DNA from: Caulobacter sp. RHG1
GTDB taxonomy: Bacteria > Pseudomonadota > Alphaproteobacteria > Caulobacterales > Caulobacteraceae
Direction of reading: 5' to 3'
DNA: 64,000 bases
Assembly (NCBI RefSeq): GCF_013181195.1
Contig: NZ_SMZP01000007.1
Coordinates: 310,001 to 374,000, forward strand
Shown one piece after another: positions 50,647-58,944 of the stretch. The notes beneath the pieces are model-generated. The model was not told where the DNA came from, ran no database searches, and saw nothing but the letters and a program-made list of their open reading frames with translations. The first letter of the stretch is position 1. Every line of letters starts with the position of its first letter. Both the position numbers and the translations under genes were made by a program.

Positions 50647-52002
50647 CTAGGCGCGCGGCAGGGTCAGAGACACGGCCAGACCCGGCCCAGCGTCCTCCAG
50701 GCGCAGCGCCGAGACGTGGGCGCGCGCCACCGCGCCGGCTAGCGCAAGACCCAGGCCGTGGCCGGGCTTATGACGGCTCTGCTCCAGCCGCGAGAACCGC
50801 TGCAGCACGACCTCGTGCTTGTCGGCCGCGATCCCCGGACCATTGTCCCGGACACAAAGGACCGCGTCGGAGGCCGTCGCGTCCAGGGACACTATGATGA
50901 GCGTGCCCAGGGGCGTGTGGCGCGCGGCGTTTTCGATCAGATTGACCAGCAGCTGGGACAGCAGGTGCTTGTCGCCCTCAACCGCGAGGCCATCCTCGAT
51001 GCGCGCGCGCAGGACATAGCCCGCGGCCTCCACATCCGGACGCAAGGCGTCAAGGCAGCGCTCCACCAGGCCCGACAGATCGACACGTTGGAAACCGGCC
51101 CGAACCTCCAGGCTCTCGATCTCGGCGATCCTCAGCAATGCGGCGAAGAGGTCGAGGATTTCCTCGGCGTGGGCTGAAGCGCGCGCCAGAGCCAGCCGCA
51201 CGCCCTGGTCGCCATCACCGGCGGGCTGGCGCAACGCGGTCTCCAGCACCCCGTGCAGACGCGTCAGCGGCGTGCGAAGGTCATGGGCGATGTCGCTGGT
51301 GACCTGCTGCAGGGTTTCCATCAGCGCCTGGATGCGGTCGAGCATGTGGTTGAGGGTGGCGGCCAGCGCGTCGAACTCGTGAGAAGCCGGGTCACGCGGC
51401 ATGCGGCGCGTCAGGTCGCCGTCCACGATCGCCTGGGCCGCGGCGCTGATCTGGGCCAGGCGCTGCTGGATAACCATCCCGAGGAACCAGGCGCCGCCGA
51501 CGCCCAGCAGCAACGTGATCGAGAAGGCCCCGGCGAAGACCCTGAGCAGCGCCATATCCGCGGCGTCGATCGGCGCGCGGTCGGCGGCCACAACCAGCCG
51601 GCCGCCTCCCGGCAGGGCGGTGGTCAAGGCCTGGGCGACGCTGCGCGCGCCGTCGGTGTCTTCGAAGTCAAGATGCTCCAACCACCCAGGCTCCGGCGGC
51701 GAAGCGCGCAGGGTTCCGGCCAGGCGCTCGCCGCGCGCGCCTACCAGGATATAGCCCATCCCCTCGCCTCGCCCCTCCTCTTCGCGCAGGCTAATCGCCG
51801 AGATCAAGGCGGACGAGCCGCCGAGACGCCGCGCCGCCAGAAGACCTTGGGTCTGGACCAGGACGCGGTGGCGCGACTGGCGCTCAAGCGCCTCGTGCGA
51901 CACCCGATAGGCGATCAGGCCCAGGATCAGGGTGGCCAGCGACAGCAGTCCGGCGACCAGAAGAACGAGGCCCGCGGTCGATCGGGGAAAGAGCCGGATC
52001 AT
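50647..52002 (-). CDS. Membrane sensor histidine kinase
   Basis: This 451-residue kinase has two membrane helices (about 10-30 and 165-185) flanking a periplasmic domain of about 130 residues, then HAMP and HisKA with the phospho-acceptor in SDIAHDLRTPLTRL (His about 240). The HATPase boxes are NLIENAARHTPLG, DNGPGIAADK and GHGLGLALAGAV. It overlaps the response-regulator gene as ATGA, forming a two-component pair. The signal is unknown; the neighbouring TonB siderophore receptor suggests metal or iron supply. Confidence 0.9.
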   Translation of the reverse strand: MIRLFPRSTAGLVLLVAGLLSLATLILGLIAYRVSHEALERQSRHRVLVQTQGLLAARRLGGSSALISAISLREEEGRGEGMGYILVGARGERLAGTLRASPPEPGWLEHLDFEDTDGARSVAQALTTALPGGGRLVVAADRAPIDAADMALLRVFAGAFSITLLLGVGGAWFLGMVIQQRLAQISAAAQAIVDGDLTRRMPRDPASHEFDALAATLNHMLDRIQALMETLQQVTSDIAHDLRTPLTRLHGVLETALRQPAGDGDQGVRLALARASAHAEEILDLFAALLRIAEIESLEVRAGFQRVDLSGLVERCLDALRPDVEAAGYVLRARIEDGLAVEGDKHLLSQLLVNLIENAARHTPLGTLIIVSLDATASDAVLCVRDNGPGIAADKHEVVLQRFSRLEQSRHKPGHGLGLALAGAVARAHVSALRLEDAGPGLAVSLTLPRA

Positions 52003-52673
52003 TCGCTGCGGATCATATAGCCCGACCCGCGCTGGGTGATGATCGCGTCGGTGTCGAAGCCGGCGTTCAGCTTGGCGCGCAGACGGCTGATGTGGGTCTC
52101 GACGATGTTGGTGCGCGGATTGAAGCCGAGCTCCCAGACCGCTTCGAGCAGCATGGCGCGGGTCATGAAGCGATGGGGATTGCGCATCAGCACCTCCAGC
52201 ATCGTGATCTCGCGCGGCTGCAGATCCAGGCGCTTGCCGCCGCGTCGCACGACACGCTTTTGCAGGTCCAGCTCAAGGTCGAGCACCACCAGCGCCCTTT
52301 CGGGCCGGGCCACGCTGGCGCGGCGCGCGATCAGGTTCAGGCGCGCGTGCAGCTCTGAGAAGGCATAGGGCTTGATCAGATAGTCGTCGGCGCCGTTCTC
52401 CAGCGCCTCGACCCGATCGGCGATCCGGCTCATGGCCGTCAGCATCAGGGCCGGGGTGCTCACCCCACCCGCCCGCAGCATCTTCACGACCGACAGGCCG
52501 TCCATGCCCGGCAGCATTCTGTCCAGGATCAGCACGTCGAAGACCTCGTTCATGGCCATCAGCAAGGCTTGCACGCCATTGTCAGTGCGTGAGACGCCAT
52601 GGCCCACGGCGCGCAAGGCCTGCGCCAGGTGGTCGGCGGTCTCGTCGTCATCCTCGGCGATGAGGATCCTCAT
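51999..52673 (-). CDS. OmpR-family response regulator
   Basis: This 224-residue regulator has a receiver domain (AEDDDETA acidic pocket, phosphorylated Asp in FDVLILDRMLPGMDG, LTAMSR and IKPYAFSEL) and an OmpR/PhoB winged-helix domain (DLQPREITMLEVLMRNP and VETHISRLRAKLN). It is coupled to the histidine kinase gene by ATGA. The start at 52673 begins MRILIAEDDD. The receptor gene upstream ends before a strong hairpin (52725-52759), so the two genes may be partly cotranscribed. Probably controls the receptor or envelope metal genes. Confidence 0.9.
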   Translation of the reverse strand: MRILIAEDDDETADHLAQALRAVGHGVSRTDNGVQALLMAMNEVFDVLILDRMLPGMDGLSVVKMLRAGGVSTPALMLTAMSRIADRVEALENGADDYLIKPYAFSELHARLNLIARRASVARPERALVVLDLELDLQKRVVRRGGKRLDLQPREITMLEVLMRNPHRFMTRAMLLEAVWELGFNPRTNIVETHISRLRAKLNAGFDTDAIITQRGSGYMIRSE

Positions 52674-52724
52674 GGTCTTGATATCCTTCAGGCGCGCGCC
52701 CCCATGCGCGCCCGGCCTCAAGCT

Positions 52725-52759
52725 GACGCCGACCAGAGCGCGAAGCTCTGGTCGGCGTC
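52725..52759 (-). terminator. Terminator between the siderophore receptor and the two-component genes
   Basis: Perfect 15-base arms GACGCCGACCAGAGC and GCTCTGGTCGGCGTC with a 5-base loop, 33 bases past the receptor stop. Confidence 0.6.
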
Positions 52760-52792
52760 GAACCGGTCGGCCTTGTCCGTCGCCCCTCGGGG

Positions 52793-54976
52793 TCAGAAGC
52801 TGGCGGACAGGCCCACCTTCACCGCCGTCGGGGAGCCGGGGGTGAGGTTGGAGTTACTCTGAGCAAACGGGTAGTAGCGCGCGCCAAACAGGTTCTCGGC
52901 ATTGATCTGCGCCTTCAGCTTGTCGTTGATCTTGAAGTAGGCAGCCGCATCGACCCGCATGTAGCTGGGCATGGCCACGAGATTGTCGCTCGAGGCGAAA
53001 CGCCGGCCCTGGTAGACGACGCCCGCGGCCAGGCCGAGCCGATCGGTCGCCTCAAAGCGGCTCCACAGCGAGGCGCTGGTCTTGGGCATATTGGCCAGCT
53101 GATTGCCGGCCTTGACCGTGCCCGACACGTTGTCGCGGAAGGTCCCGTCCGAGTAGGTATAGGCGCCCACCAGGCTCAGCCGGTCGCTGATCTGGCCGGT
53201 CGCGCTCAGCTCCACGCCCTTGGTGCGCTGACGGCCGATCGGCACGGTCGGCGAGGCGGCGTTGTTGGGGTCGCTAAGCGCAAGGACGTTGCTGCGATCA
53301 AGCTGGAACACCGCCGCGGCCAGGTTGAGCCCCGGCAGGACATCCCATTTGGCCCCCAGCTCGTAGTTCTTGAACTGCTCGGGATCCAGGTTCTGGTTGC
53401 TGATCGACAGGCTGGTCAGTTGCTCGCCGCCGCGCGGCAGATAGGTCTTGGAGTAGCTGGCATAGAGCGAGGCGTTGGCTGCGGGCTTATAGATCACCCC
53501 CACGCGCGGCGACCACAGGGTGTCGGTGACGTCGAAATCGCGCTGCTGGCCTACCGGGAAGCCGACCGTACGCCGGTCGGTGACCTTGGTGTGGAAGCGC
53601 TCGTAGCGCAGGCCCAGGACCAGCTCGACCTTATCGCCCAGCGCGATCTGGTCTTGCGCGTAGACGGCCGCAAGCTTGGTGACCCCGGCGTTGTCGCCGC
53701 TGCTGGCGATCGCGACCCAGCTGATCGGCTGGTTGATGGTCGGCGCGGTCACCGGAACGGTGACAGAGGTCGCTCCGCCCGCGAACCGGCCTTCCAGCCG
53801 CAGGTTGCTGGTTTCCTGGCGCCCGAACTCGCCCCCGACCAGGAGCTTGTGGCTCAGCCCACCAAGCACCAGATCGGCGTTCAGGTCGGTCTGGTTGATC
53901 AAGTTCTTGCGCTGGGTGCGGTTGTTGTAGGCCGAGATCGGAACCGTGGTCTCGGCCGCGTTGACCGCCCCGGTGAAGACGTTCTGATAGAACTTGTCGT
54001 AGTCGGCGTAGCGCGTCCGGTTGCGGATCGACACCCGCTCGCTGATCTGGTGAGCGACAAACAGGGTCAGGGCGTCGGTGTTGGTCCAGGTCGGGCTAGC
54101 GGCCGGATCACCGAAGAACAGGCCGCGCGGCGTGCGCAGCGGCTTGGCCGGGCGGGTCGCGCCAGCCGGCAGATAGCGGGCAGGAACGCCGCGATCGGCG
54201 ATGCGGTCATCCTCGAAGTGCTCGTAGCCGACCTGGACGAGGGTGTCGGGCGTAAGACGCAGGGCCGCCGTTGGATTGAAGCCCCAACGCTCCAGGGACA
54301 CGCCGTCGCGGTAGCTGTCGCTGTTCTGGTAGACGCCAGCCAGGCGCAGGGCGAGCTTGTCGTCGACTCCGTCGCCGAGATCGAACTGGACACGCTTGTG
54401 GTTGAAGCTGCCGGCTTCCAGTTGCACCTCGCGGACGCGCTGCCAATTGGCCATCTTGGTCACGCGATTGACCACGCCGCCGACCCCGCCGCGACCAAAG
54501 ATCATGGCGTTGGGGCCGCGGAAGATCTCCAGGCGCTCGATGTTGTAGAGATCGCGATAGGTCTGGATGTCGTCGCGGACGCCATCGACGAAGAAGTCGC
54601 CGGTAGTGGCGTTGCCACGGAACACCAGGGTCTCGCGGTTGCCCTCGCCCTGGGCGGAGAAGACGCCGGGCAGATAGCGGATGGCGTCGCCGATGCCGCC
54701 CGCCGCCTGATCCTGGATCTGCTTGAGCGAGACGATGCTGACCGACTGAGGTGTGTCGATCAGGGCGGTGTCGGTCTTCATCGCCGACAGGGCCTTGCTG
54801 ACCTTGTAACCCTGGCGACTTTCGGTCTGCCCGGTGATCGTCACGCCGCTCAGTTCATTGGCCTCTTGGGCGCGGGTGGCAGGGCTGGAGGACTGGGCCC
54901 ACGCCGCGGAGGCGACAAGCGCGGTCCCGCTGACGGTGAGCAGCAGAGCAAGACGAGGAAGGTTCTGGATGCGCAT
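52793..54976 (-). CDS. TonB-dependent siderophore receptor (catecholate type)
   Basis: This 727-residue outer-membrane receptor fits the siderophore family. Signal peptide LPRLALLLTVSGTALVASAAWAQ; plug domain LIDTPQSVSIVSLKQIQDQ, YLPGVFSAQGEGNRETLVFRGN and IERLEIFRGPNAMIFGRGGVGGVVNRVTK; a barrel of about 550 residues ending VKVGLSASF. The features resemble Fiu/BfrA-like receptors. The ATG at 54976 begins the signal peptide. A dyad upstream (54998-55011) could be a Fur site. No ECF-type promoter is present, so iron rather than copper control is likely. Confidence 0.9.
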   Translation of the reverse strand: MRIQNLPRLALLLTVSGTALVASAAWAQSSSPATRAQEANELSGVTITGQTESRQGYKVSKALSAMKTDTALIDTPQSVSIVSLKQIQDQAAGGIGDAIRYLPGVFSAQGEGNRETLVFRGNATTGDFFVDGVRDDIQTYRDLYNIERLEIFRGPNAMIFGRGGVGGVVNRVTKMANWQRVREVQLEAGSFNHKRVQFDLGDGVDDKLALRLAGVYQNSDSYRDGVSLERWGFNPTAALRLTPDTLVQVGYEHFEDDRIADRGVPARYLPAGATRPAKPLRTPRGLFFGDPAASPTWTNTDALTLFVAHQISERVSIRNRTRYADYDKFYQNVFTGAVNAAETTVPISAYNNRTQRKNLINQTDLNADLVLGGLSHKLLVGGEFGRQETSNLRLEGRFAGGATSVTVPVTAPTINQPISWVAIASSGDNAGVTKLAAVYAQDQIALGDKVELVLGLRYERFHTKVTDRRTVGFPVGQQRDFDVTDTLWSPRVGVIYKPAANASLYASYSKTYLPRGGEQLTSLSISNQNLDPEQFKNYELGAKWDVLPGLNLAAAVFQLDRSNVLALSDPNNAASPTVPIGRQRTKGVELSATGQISDRLSLVGAYTYSDGTFRDNVSGTVKAGNQLANMPKTSASLWSRFEATDRLGLAAGVVYQGRRFASSDNLVAMPSYMRVDAAAYFKINDKLKAQINAENLFGARYYPFAQSNSNLTPGSPTAVKVGLSASF

Positions 54977-54997
54977 GACGGACAAGCCCCACGTTTT

Positions 54998-55011
54998 GCA
55001 GTTGCGACTGC
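54998..55011. promoter_or_regulatory. Possible Fur-type dyad before the siderophore receptor
   Basis: GCAGT-N4-ACTGC is a perfect inverted repeat 22 bases upstream of the receptor ATG, within an AT-rich stretch. TGC-containing dyads of this kind are bound by alphaproteobacterial Fur-like proteins, but the match is loose. Confidence 0.3.
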
Positions 55012-55121
55012 GAATTAATTGTAGGTGGCGTTTGTCGTCAGCCGACGGAGAAGTCCAGCGGCGTCGAACCAAGCTTCGCAACATGTATAGTTCGCGCAAT
55101 CGGACAGAGACTCTGGGCGGT

Positions 55122-55535
55122 TCATCGCACGGTCAGGACGGCTGGATCGGCGCTTGGGCGCTCGGCCGCGAGCGCCTGGGCGACGCAGGTGAGCAACTGG
55201 TCCATCGAGAAAGGCTTGGGCAAGGCTACGTCCGCCCCCAGGATACGGGCCATGCGCAGCAGCACCATGGGGTCGAAGGCGCCGATGCCGCCGCTGATGG
55301 CGGCGATGCGCACGCCAGGCCAAGTCTCCTTGGCCATGAGAATGATCTCGATGCCGTCCAGATCCGGCATGAAGAGGTCGGTGAGCAGCAGGTCGGGCCG
55401 CATGTCCATCAAGGCCAGCGCGCTGCGCCCACCATCGGCCTCGACGCAGGCATAGCCCGCGTCGGTCAGGATCTCGGCCATCAGACCCCGGCAGTCGGGA
55501 TCGTCGTCGGCGACCACAATAAGCTTCTGCCCCAC
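55122..55535 (-). CDS. Single-domain response regulator (receiver only)
   Basis: This 137-residue receiver domain has no output domain. The acidic pocket is VVADDDPD, the phospho-acceptor lies in PDLLLTDLFMPDLDG, the Ser/Thr position is ISGGIG and the Lys is in LPKPFSMDQL. GTG start at 55535 with AGGGG. It may act as a CheY-like messenger or phosphate shunt for a kinase elsewhere. A predicted ECF promoter lies 36 bases upstream, placing it in the metal regulon. No cognate kinase is next to it. Confidence 0.84.
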   Translation of the reverse strand: MGQKLIVVADDDPDCRGLMAEILTDAGYACVEADGGRSALALMDMRPDLLLTDLFMPDLDGIEIILMAKETWPGVRIAAISGGIGAFDPMVLLRMARILGADVALPKPFSMDQLLTCVAQALAAERPSADPAVLTVR

Positions 55536-55570
55536 GGACTTGCCCCTGACGCCTTGCGGCTTTCTAGGAG

Positions 55571-55596
55571 ATACGCAGGCCTGACCTTTTGCCCTC
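55571..55596 (-). promoter_or_regulatory. Predicted ECF promoter for the receiver gene
   Basis: Minus strand: GAGGGC (55596-55591), 15 bases, CGTAT (55575-55571), 36 bases before the GTG. Confidence 0.6.
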
Positions 55597-55618
55597 GCCG
55601 ACGACGGCATTCTGGCCG

Positions 55619-56089
55619 CTACTTCTTGGCGGGCGGCGCCTTGGACGAGATGTGCAGCTGGACGATCCGCCAGGCCCCGTCGGTCCTGACCAGGACCGTA
55701 GTGGTCGCGCCCAAGCGCGAGAGCGGCGTGGGCTTGCCCTTCAGGCGGACCTCATAGCCATAGGTCTCATAGGCCCACGCCACGTCGCCGGCCTGGCGGA
55801 CGCTGACCTTGCGGTCCTTGACGGTGAAGCTGTCGAACTCGGCCAGCTCGGGACCCAGGTGGTGGTGGAGATAGGTCTCGAAAGAGCCTTCCAGCCGCCC
55901 GCCCTCGATGACGATGCTGTCCTTGGCGAACAGCGGCCCCATGCGCGCGGCGTCCTTCTGCAACAACGCCTGGGTGAATTGATCGACCACGGCGCGAACC
56001 TCGGCGGACGGATCGGGGGTTTGCGCGCCGGCGGTGTTGGACAGGGCAAGGGCGGCGGCGAGACTGGCCGCAAAGAACATGGACTTCAT
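55619..56089 (-). CDS. Exported SnoaL/DUF4440-like protein
   Basis: This 156-residue exported NTF2-fold protein has signal peptide MKSMFFAASLAAALALSNTAGAQ. It continues AVVDQFTQALLQKDAARMGPLF and GAWRIVQLHISSK, typical of SnoaL/DUF4440 domains. A GAGGAAT ribosome-binding site precedes the ATG. It follows the TonB receptor at 56176 in the same direction after a hairpin (56131-56156), so it is probably cotranscribed with it and a candidate periplasmic partner. Substrate unknown. Confidence 0.75.
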   Translation of the reverse strand: MKSMFFAASLAAALALSNTAGAQTPDPSAEVRAVVDQFTQALLQKDAARMGPLFAKDSIVIEGGRLEGSFETYLHHHLGPELAEFDSFTVKDRKVSVRQAGDVAWAYETYGYEVRLKGKPTPLSRLGATTTVLVRTDGAWRIVQLHISSKAPPAKK

Positions 56090-56130
56090 GACTATTCCTC
56101 GAGATTGAACATGGAAAAACCTGCGACCAG

Positions 56131-56156
56131 CGTCCCCTCGGGCTGGTGAGGGGACG
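56131..56156 (-). terminator. Hairpin between TonB receptor and SnoaL-like gene
   Basis: Perfect 9-base arms CGTCCCCTC and GAGGGGACG with an 8-base loop. No U-tract at its foot; possible partial terminator. Confidence 0.4.
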
Positions 56157-56175
56157 CCGGCGCAGGCCGCCGCCA

Positions 56176-58287
56176 TCAGAAGCGTCGCAGTATCTGCACG
56201 CCATACTGACGCGGCTCCCCAAAGACGGAGAGCGGCAATGCCGGGTTGGAAACCCCGGTCGCATCCGTGCCGACCGTCTTGTAGGTGGCGTATCGCGCGT
56301 CGGTCAGGTTGCGGGCGAACACCGACATCTCCCAGACGCCGCTGGCCGGCGCGAAGGTGGCCCGCGCATTGACCAGGGTGTTGGGGTCTTCGGAGAACTG
56401 CCGCAGATTGTTGGGCTTGAAGTAGACGCGGTCGCGCCAGCCCACGTCGCCGCGCAGGGTCAGGCTATGACCGTCGGCGAACTCGAAGCGGTAGGCCGCC
56501 GCGAAGGTCAGGTTCCATTTGGGCGCGTTGGGCAGAGTGTAACCGGCTAGGCTGACGCCCTGGTCGAAATAGCGGTCGTACTGAGCGTCGAGATAGGCGG
56601 CAGTGGCGGTTAGATCCAGGCCCGAGACCGGACGAGCGACGATCTCCAGTTCCCCGCCCTTGAGCGTGGCCTTGCCCGCGTTGGTCGTGGTCGCCACCCC
56701 GTTGATGTACTCGACCACCTGCAGGTCGGTGTAGTCATAGTAGAAGACGCTGAGATTGGCCCGCACGCGCCGATCCCACAGCATGGATTTGACGCCGCCT
56801 TCGTAGCTCCAGATGTATTCGGGTCGGAATGGACGCCCGTCGCCCAGTTGGAAGCCGCCGGACTTGAAGCCGCGCGTCACCGACGCGTAGGCCATGACGT
56901 CGTCGCTGACGTCGTACTGTACGCCGAGTTTGGGCGTCCAGGCGCGCCAGGAGGCCTTGGCCGCCTCCCCGCCCGCATCGACGCCGCCGACCTTGGCGCG
57001 ATAGGCGAAGTCCTTGCGCTCATAGCTGTAGCGCAGGCCCGCGGTCAGACGCGTGCGGTCCATGACCCGATAGGTCGCCTGGCCATAGAGCGCCGCGGCG
57101 TCGGTGACATTGCTCTCCGGCAGAGCCAGCTGGCGTCCGGGCTCGAGGATCTGAAGCTGATCGCGGGCCTTTTCGCGCAGGTAGAAGGCGCCGGCGATCC
57201 ACTCCAGGCGTCCGGCGTCGTTGTTGCTGACCTGCAGTTCCTGGGTGAAGGAGCGCGAGCGTTCCCACAGAGTGATGTTGCGCAGGAAGAGATTGGTGGC
57301 GTCGACGTCGAGAACCTGATCGACCGTGCTGGCCCGCAAGGCGGTGATCGACTTGAAGGTCAGCGGCGCGGTGACATAGGTCGCCGTGGCTGATGCCCCG
57401 CCATTCTCGACATTGTTGCGTGGCCGGGTGTCGAGGATCAACTCGTCTCGGCCGCGCGGAATGGTCGCGCCCGCCTGGGCGAAGGCGGCCGGATAATTGT
57501 CGCGCAGCGAGGGATAGCCGGTTTCGCGGTCGCGGCCGTAGTCGGCGCGCAGCACCACGTCCAGTTGGTCGCTGACCAGGAAGGACAGCGTGCCCCGCAC
57601 CGCGGCACGGTCGATGTTCTGGTAGTCCTCGCCGGTCTTGGGATTGGAATAGATCCCGTCGCGATCGTTCTTCATCACGGTCAGACGCCCGCGAACCCGC
57701 TCGCCGAGCGGTCCCGACACCGTGCCGCTGAAGGTGCGGCGATCGTAGTTGCCCAGGGTGGCGCTGAGGACGCCCTGCAGGGTGGCGGTCGGCGCCTGGG
57801 AGGTGATGTTCAGCGTGCCGCCCGCCGAGTTGCGGCCAAAGAGAACCCCTTGTGGGCCGCGCAGCAGCTCGATGCGCTCGACGTCGAACATGTCCTGGTA
57901 GCTGGTGGTCGGCCGCGGAATGTAGACCCCGTCATAGTGGACGGTCGAGCTGGGATCGGTGGCCACGCCGAAGGCCGAGGTGCCGATGCCCCGGATGTTG
58001 ATGATGGCCATGGAGTCGTTGGTGATGGTGATCCCAGGCGTGAAAACCTGAAGGTCTTCGATGGTCGCCACGCCCAGGGCCCGGAGCGTGTCGCCGGTGA
58101 TGGCGGTCACCGCCACAGGCGTGTCCTGAAGATTGGTCTCGCGTCGTTCGGCAGTGACGACGATCTCTTCGAGCGCGGCGGGCGCCTGGACTTGGGCTTG
58201 AGCCCAAGCGCTGGCCGGAATGGCGGCGAGCGCAACGGTCAGGGCGAGCGTCGATGCGCCCCCCAGGCCTTGACGATTGGCTTTCAC
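56176..58287 (-). CDS. TonB-dependent outer-membrane receptor (regulon member)
   Basis: This 703-residue TonB receptor has a GTG start at 58287 with GGGGGA upstream. Signal peptide GASTLALTVALAAIPASAWAQ, TonB box-like EEIVVTAERRETNLQDTPVA, plug motifs (ATIEDLQVFTPGITI, VERIELLRGPQGVLFGRNSAGG), barrel, C-terminal YGVQILRRF. The plug start is typical of the VTAERR class used for many polyphenol, sugar or metal chelates. The SnoaL-like gene follows in the same direction. A predicted ECF promoter is 32 bases upstream. Divergent from fliQ. Confidence 0.88.
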   Translation of the reverse strand: MKANRQGLGGASTLALTVALAAIPASAWAQAQVQAPAALEEIVVTAERRETNLQDTPVAVTAITGDTLRALGVATIEDLQVFTPGITITNDSMAIINIRGIGTSAFGVATDPSSTVHYDGVYIPRPTTSYQDMFDVERIELLRGPQGVLFGRNSAGGTLNITSQAPTATLQGVLSATLGNYDRRTFSGTVSGPLGERVRGRLTVMKNDRDGIYSNPKTGEDYQNIDRAAVRGTLSFLVSDQLDVVLRADYGRDRETGYPSLRDNYPAAFAQAGATIPRGRDELILDTRPRNNVENGGASATATYVTAPLTFKSITALRASTVDQVLDVDATNLFLRNITLWERSRSFTQELQVSNNDAGRLEWIAGAFYLREKARDQLQILEPGRQLALPESNVTDAAALYGQATYRVMDRTRLTAGLRYSYERKDFAYRAKVGGVDAGGEAAKASWRAWTPKLGVQYDVSDDVMAYASVTRGFKSGGFQLGDGRPFRPEYIWSYEGGVKSMLWDRRVRANLSVFYYDYTDLQVVEYINGVATTTNAGKATLKGGELEIVARPVSGLDLTATAAYLDAQYDRYFDQGVSLAGYTLPNAPKWNLTFAAAYRFEFADGHSLTLRGDVGWRDRVYFKPNNLRQFSEDPNTLVNARATFAPASGVWEMSVFARNLTDARYATYKTVGTDATGVSNPALPLSVFGEPRQYGVQILRRF

Positions 58288-58318
58288 GAAAATCCCCCAA
58301 AAGCGGTTTCTGTCTGGG

Positions 58319-58345
58319 GTACGCGCTAGCCTCAGCCGCCCCCTC
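58319..58345 (-). promoter_or_regulatory. Predicted ECF promoter for the TonB receptor at 58287
   Basis: Minus strand: GAGGGG (58345-58340), 16 bases, CGTAC (58323-58319), 32 bases before the GTG. Confidence 0.62.
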
Positions 58346-58443
58346 AAGCCGACGACCGCGGTCGATGAACAACGTTCCAACCTGCCTTTTTTGCAAGCGC
58401 CGGTCCGCCCGCGCCGGCCCGTACACGAACCTGCGCATGCGAT

Positions 58444-58469
58444 GAGGGAAGTCGCACCCCACTGCGTAA
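58444..58469 (+). promoter_or_regulatory. Predicted ECF promoter for the fliQ-cytochrome-FTR1 genes
   Basis: GAGGGA (58444-58449), 15 bases, CGTAA (58465-58469), about 51 bases before a small ORF and 134 bases before the fliQ GTG. Confidence 0.58.
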
Positions 58470-58520
58470 GGCAAGGCAGCGGCGCCTCGCGCCGCCCGCG
58501 GTTTTTCCGGAGCAAGGCAG

Positions 58521-58607
58521 ATGCCCGCGACTTCGGCTCAGGGTGGGTTCGTCGATGAAACGCCTATCGCCAATGCCGCCCAGCGCGGTCCCGAGCGCCC
58601 CCGGTGA
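58521..58607 (+). CDS. Possible 28-residue leader ORF before fliQ
   Basis: An ATG with GGAGCAAGG upstream opens a 28-codon frame whose TGA overlaps the fliQ GTG as GTGA. The peptide (MPATSAQGGFVDETPIANAA and on) has no signal or membrane segment. It may be a translational coupling leader or a remnant of a former upstream gene. Confidence 0.35.
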   Translation: MPATSAQGGFVDETPIANAAQRGPERPR

Positions 58608-58867
58608 GCGGGGCCGAGGTTCTGGACGTGGCGCGCGAGGCGATCTGGCTGACTATCCAGATTTCCGCGCCGGTGCTGATCGTCGGCCTGGTGGTGGGCG
58701 TCGTGATCGGGCTCTTCCAGGCGCTGACCCAGATCCAGGAGCAGACCCTGGTCTATGCGCCCAAGATCGTCGCGATCTTCGTGGCTCTGCTGATCTTCCT
58801 GCCGATGATGGCCGCGCTGATGAAGGCATTCATGGTCCAGATCGCCAAGCGCATCGCCGGCCTCTAG
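58604..58867 (+). CDS. fliQ: FliQ flagellar export protein, isolated copy
   Basis: FliQ is a small inner-membrane part of the flagellar export gate. This 87-residue protein has the expected length and two hydrophobic helices (WLTIQISAPVLIVGLVVGVVIG and IVAIFVALLIFLPMMAALM) with the conserved ALTQIQEQTLVYAPK loop. GTG start overlapping a small ORF. No fliP, fliR or flhB is present, so it is a displaced or extra copy. It sits in the metal regulon with a cytochrome c and FTR1 gene downstream. It looks intact, not decayed. Confidence 0.87.
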   Translation: MSGAEVLDVAREAIWLTIQISAPVLIVGLVVGVVIGLFQALTQIQEQTLVYAPKIVAIFVALLIFLPMMAALMKAFMVQIAKRIAGL

Positions 58868-58944
58868 CCGTCCACCGCGCCCAAGACGCGCCGTCAACGA
58901 CACCGCGTCCGCCAAAAACCATGTCCCATAGGGAGGGATAGACC

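Noticed and set aside
56131..56156. GAGGGGAC near the SnoaL-like gene as another regulon promoter
   Set aside because: It is followed at the right spacing by a T-rich stretch, not CGTA, and is one arm of a hairpin.
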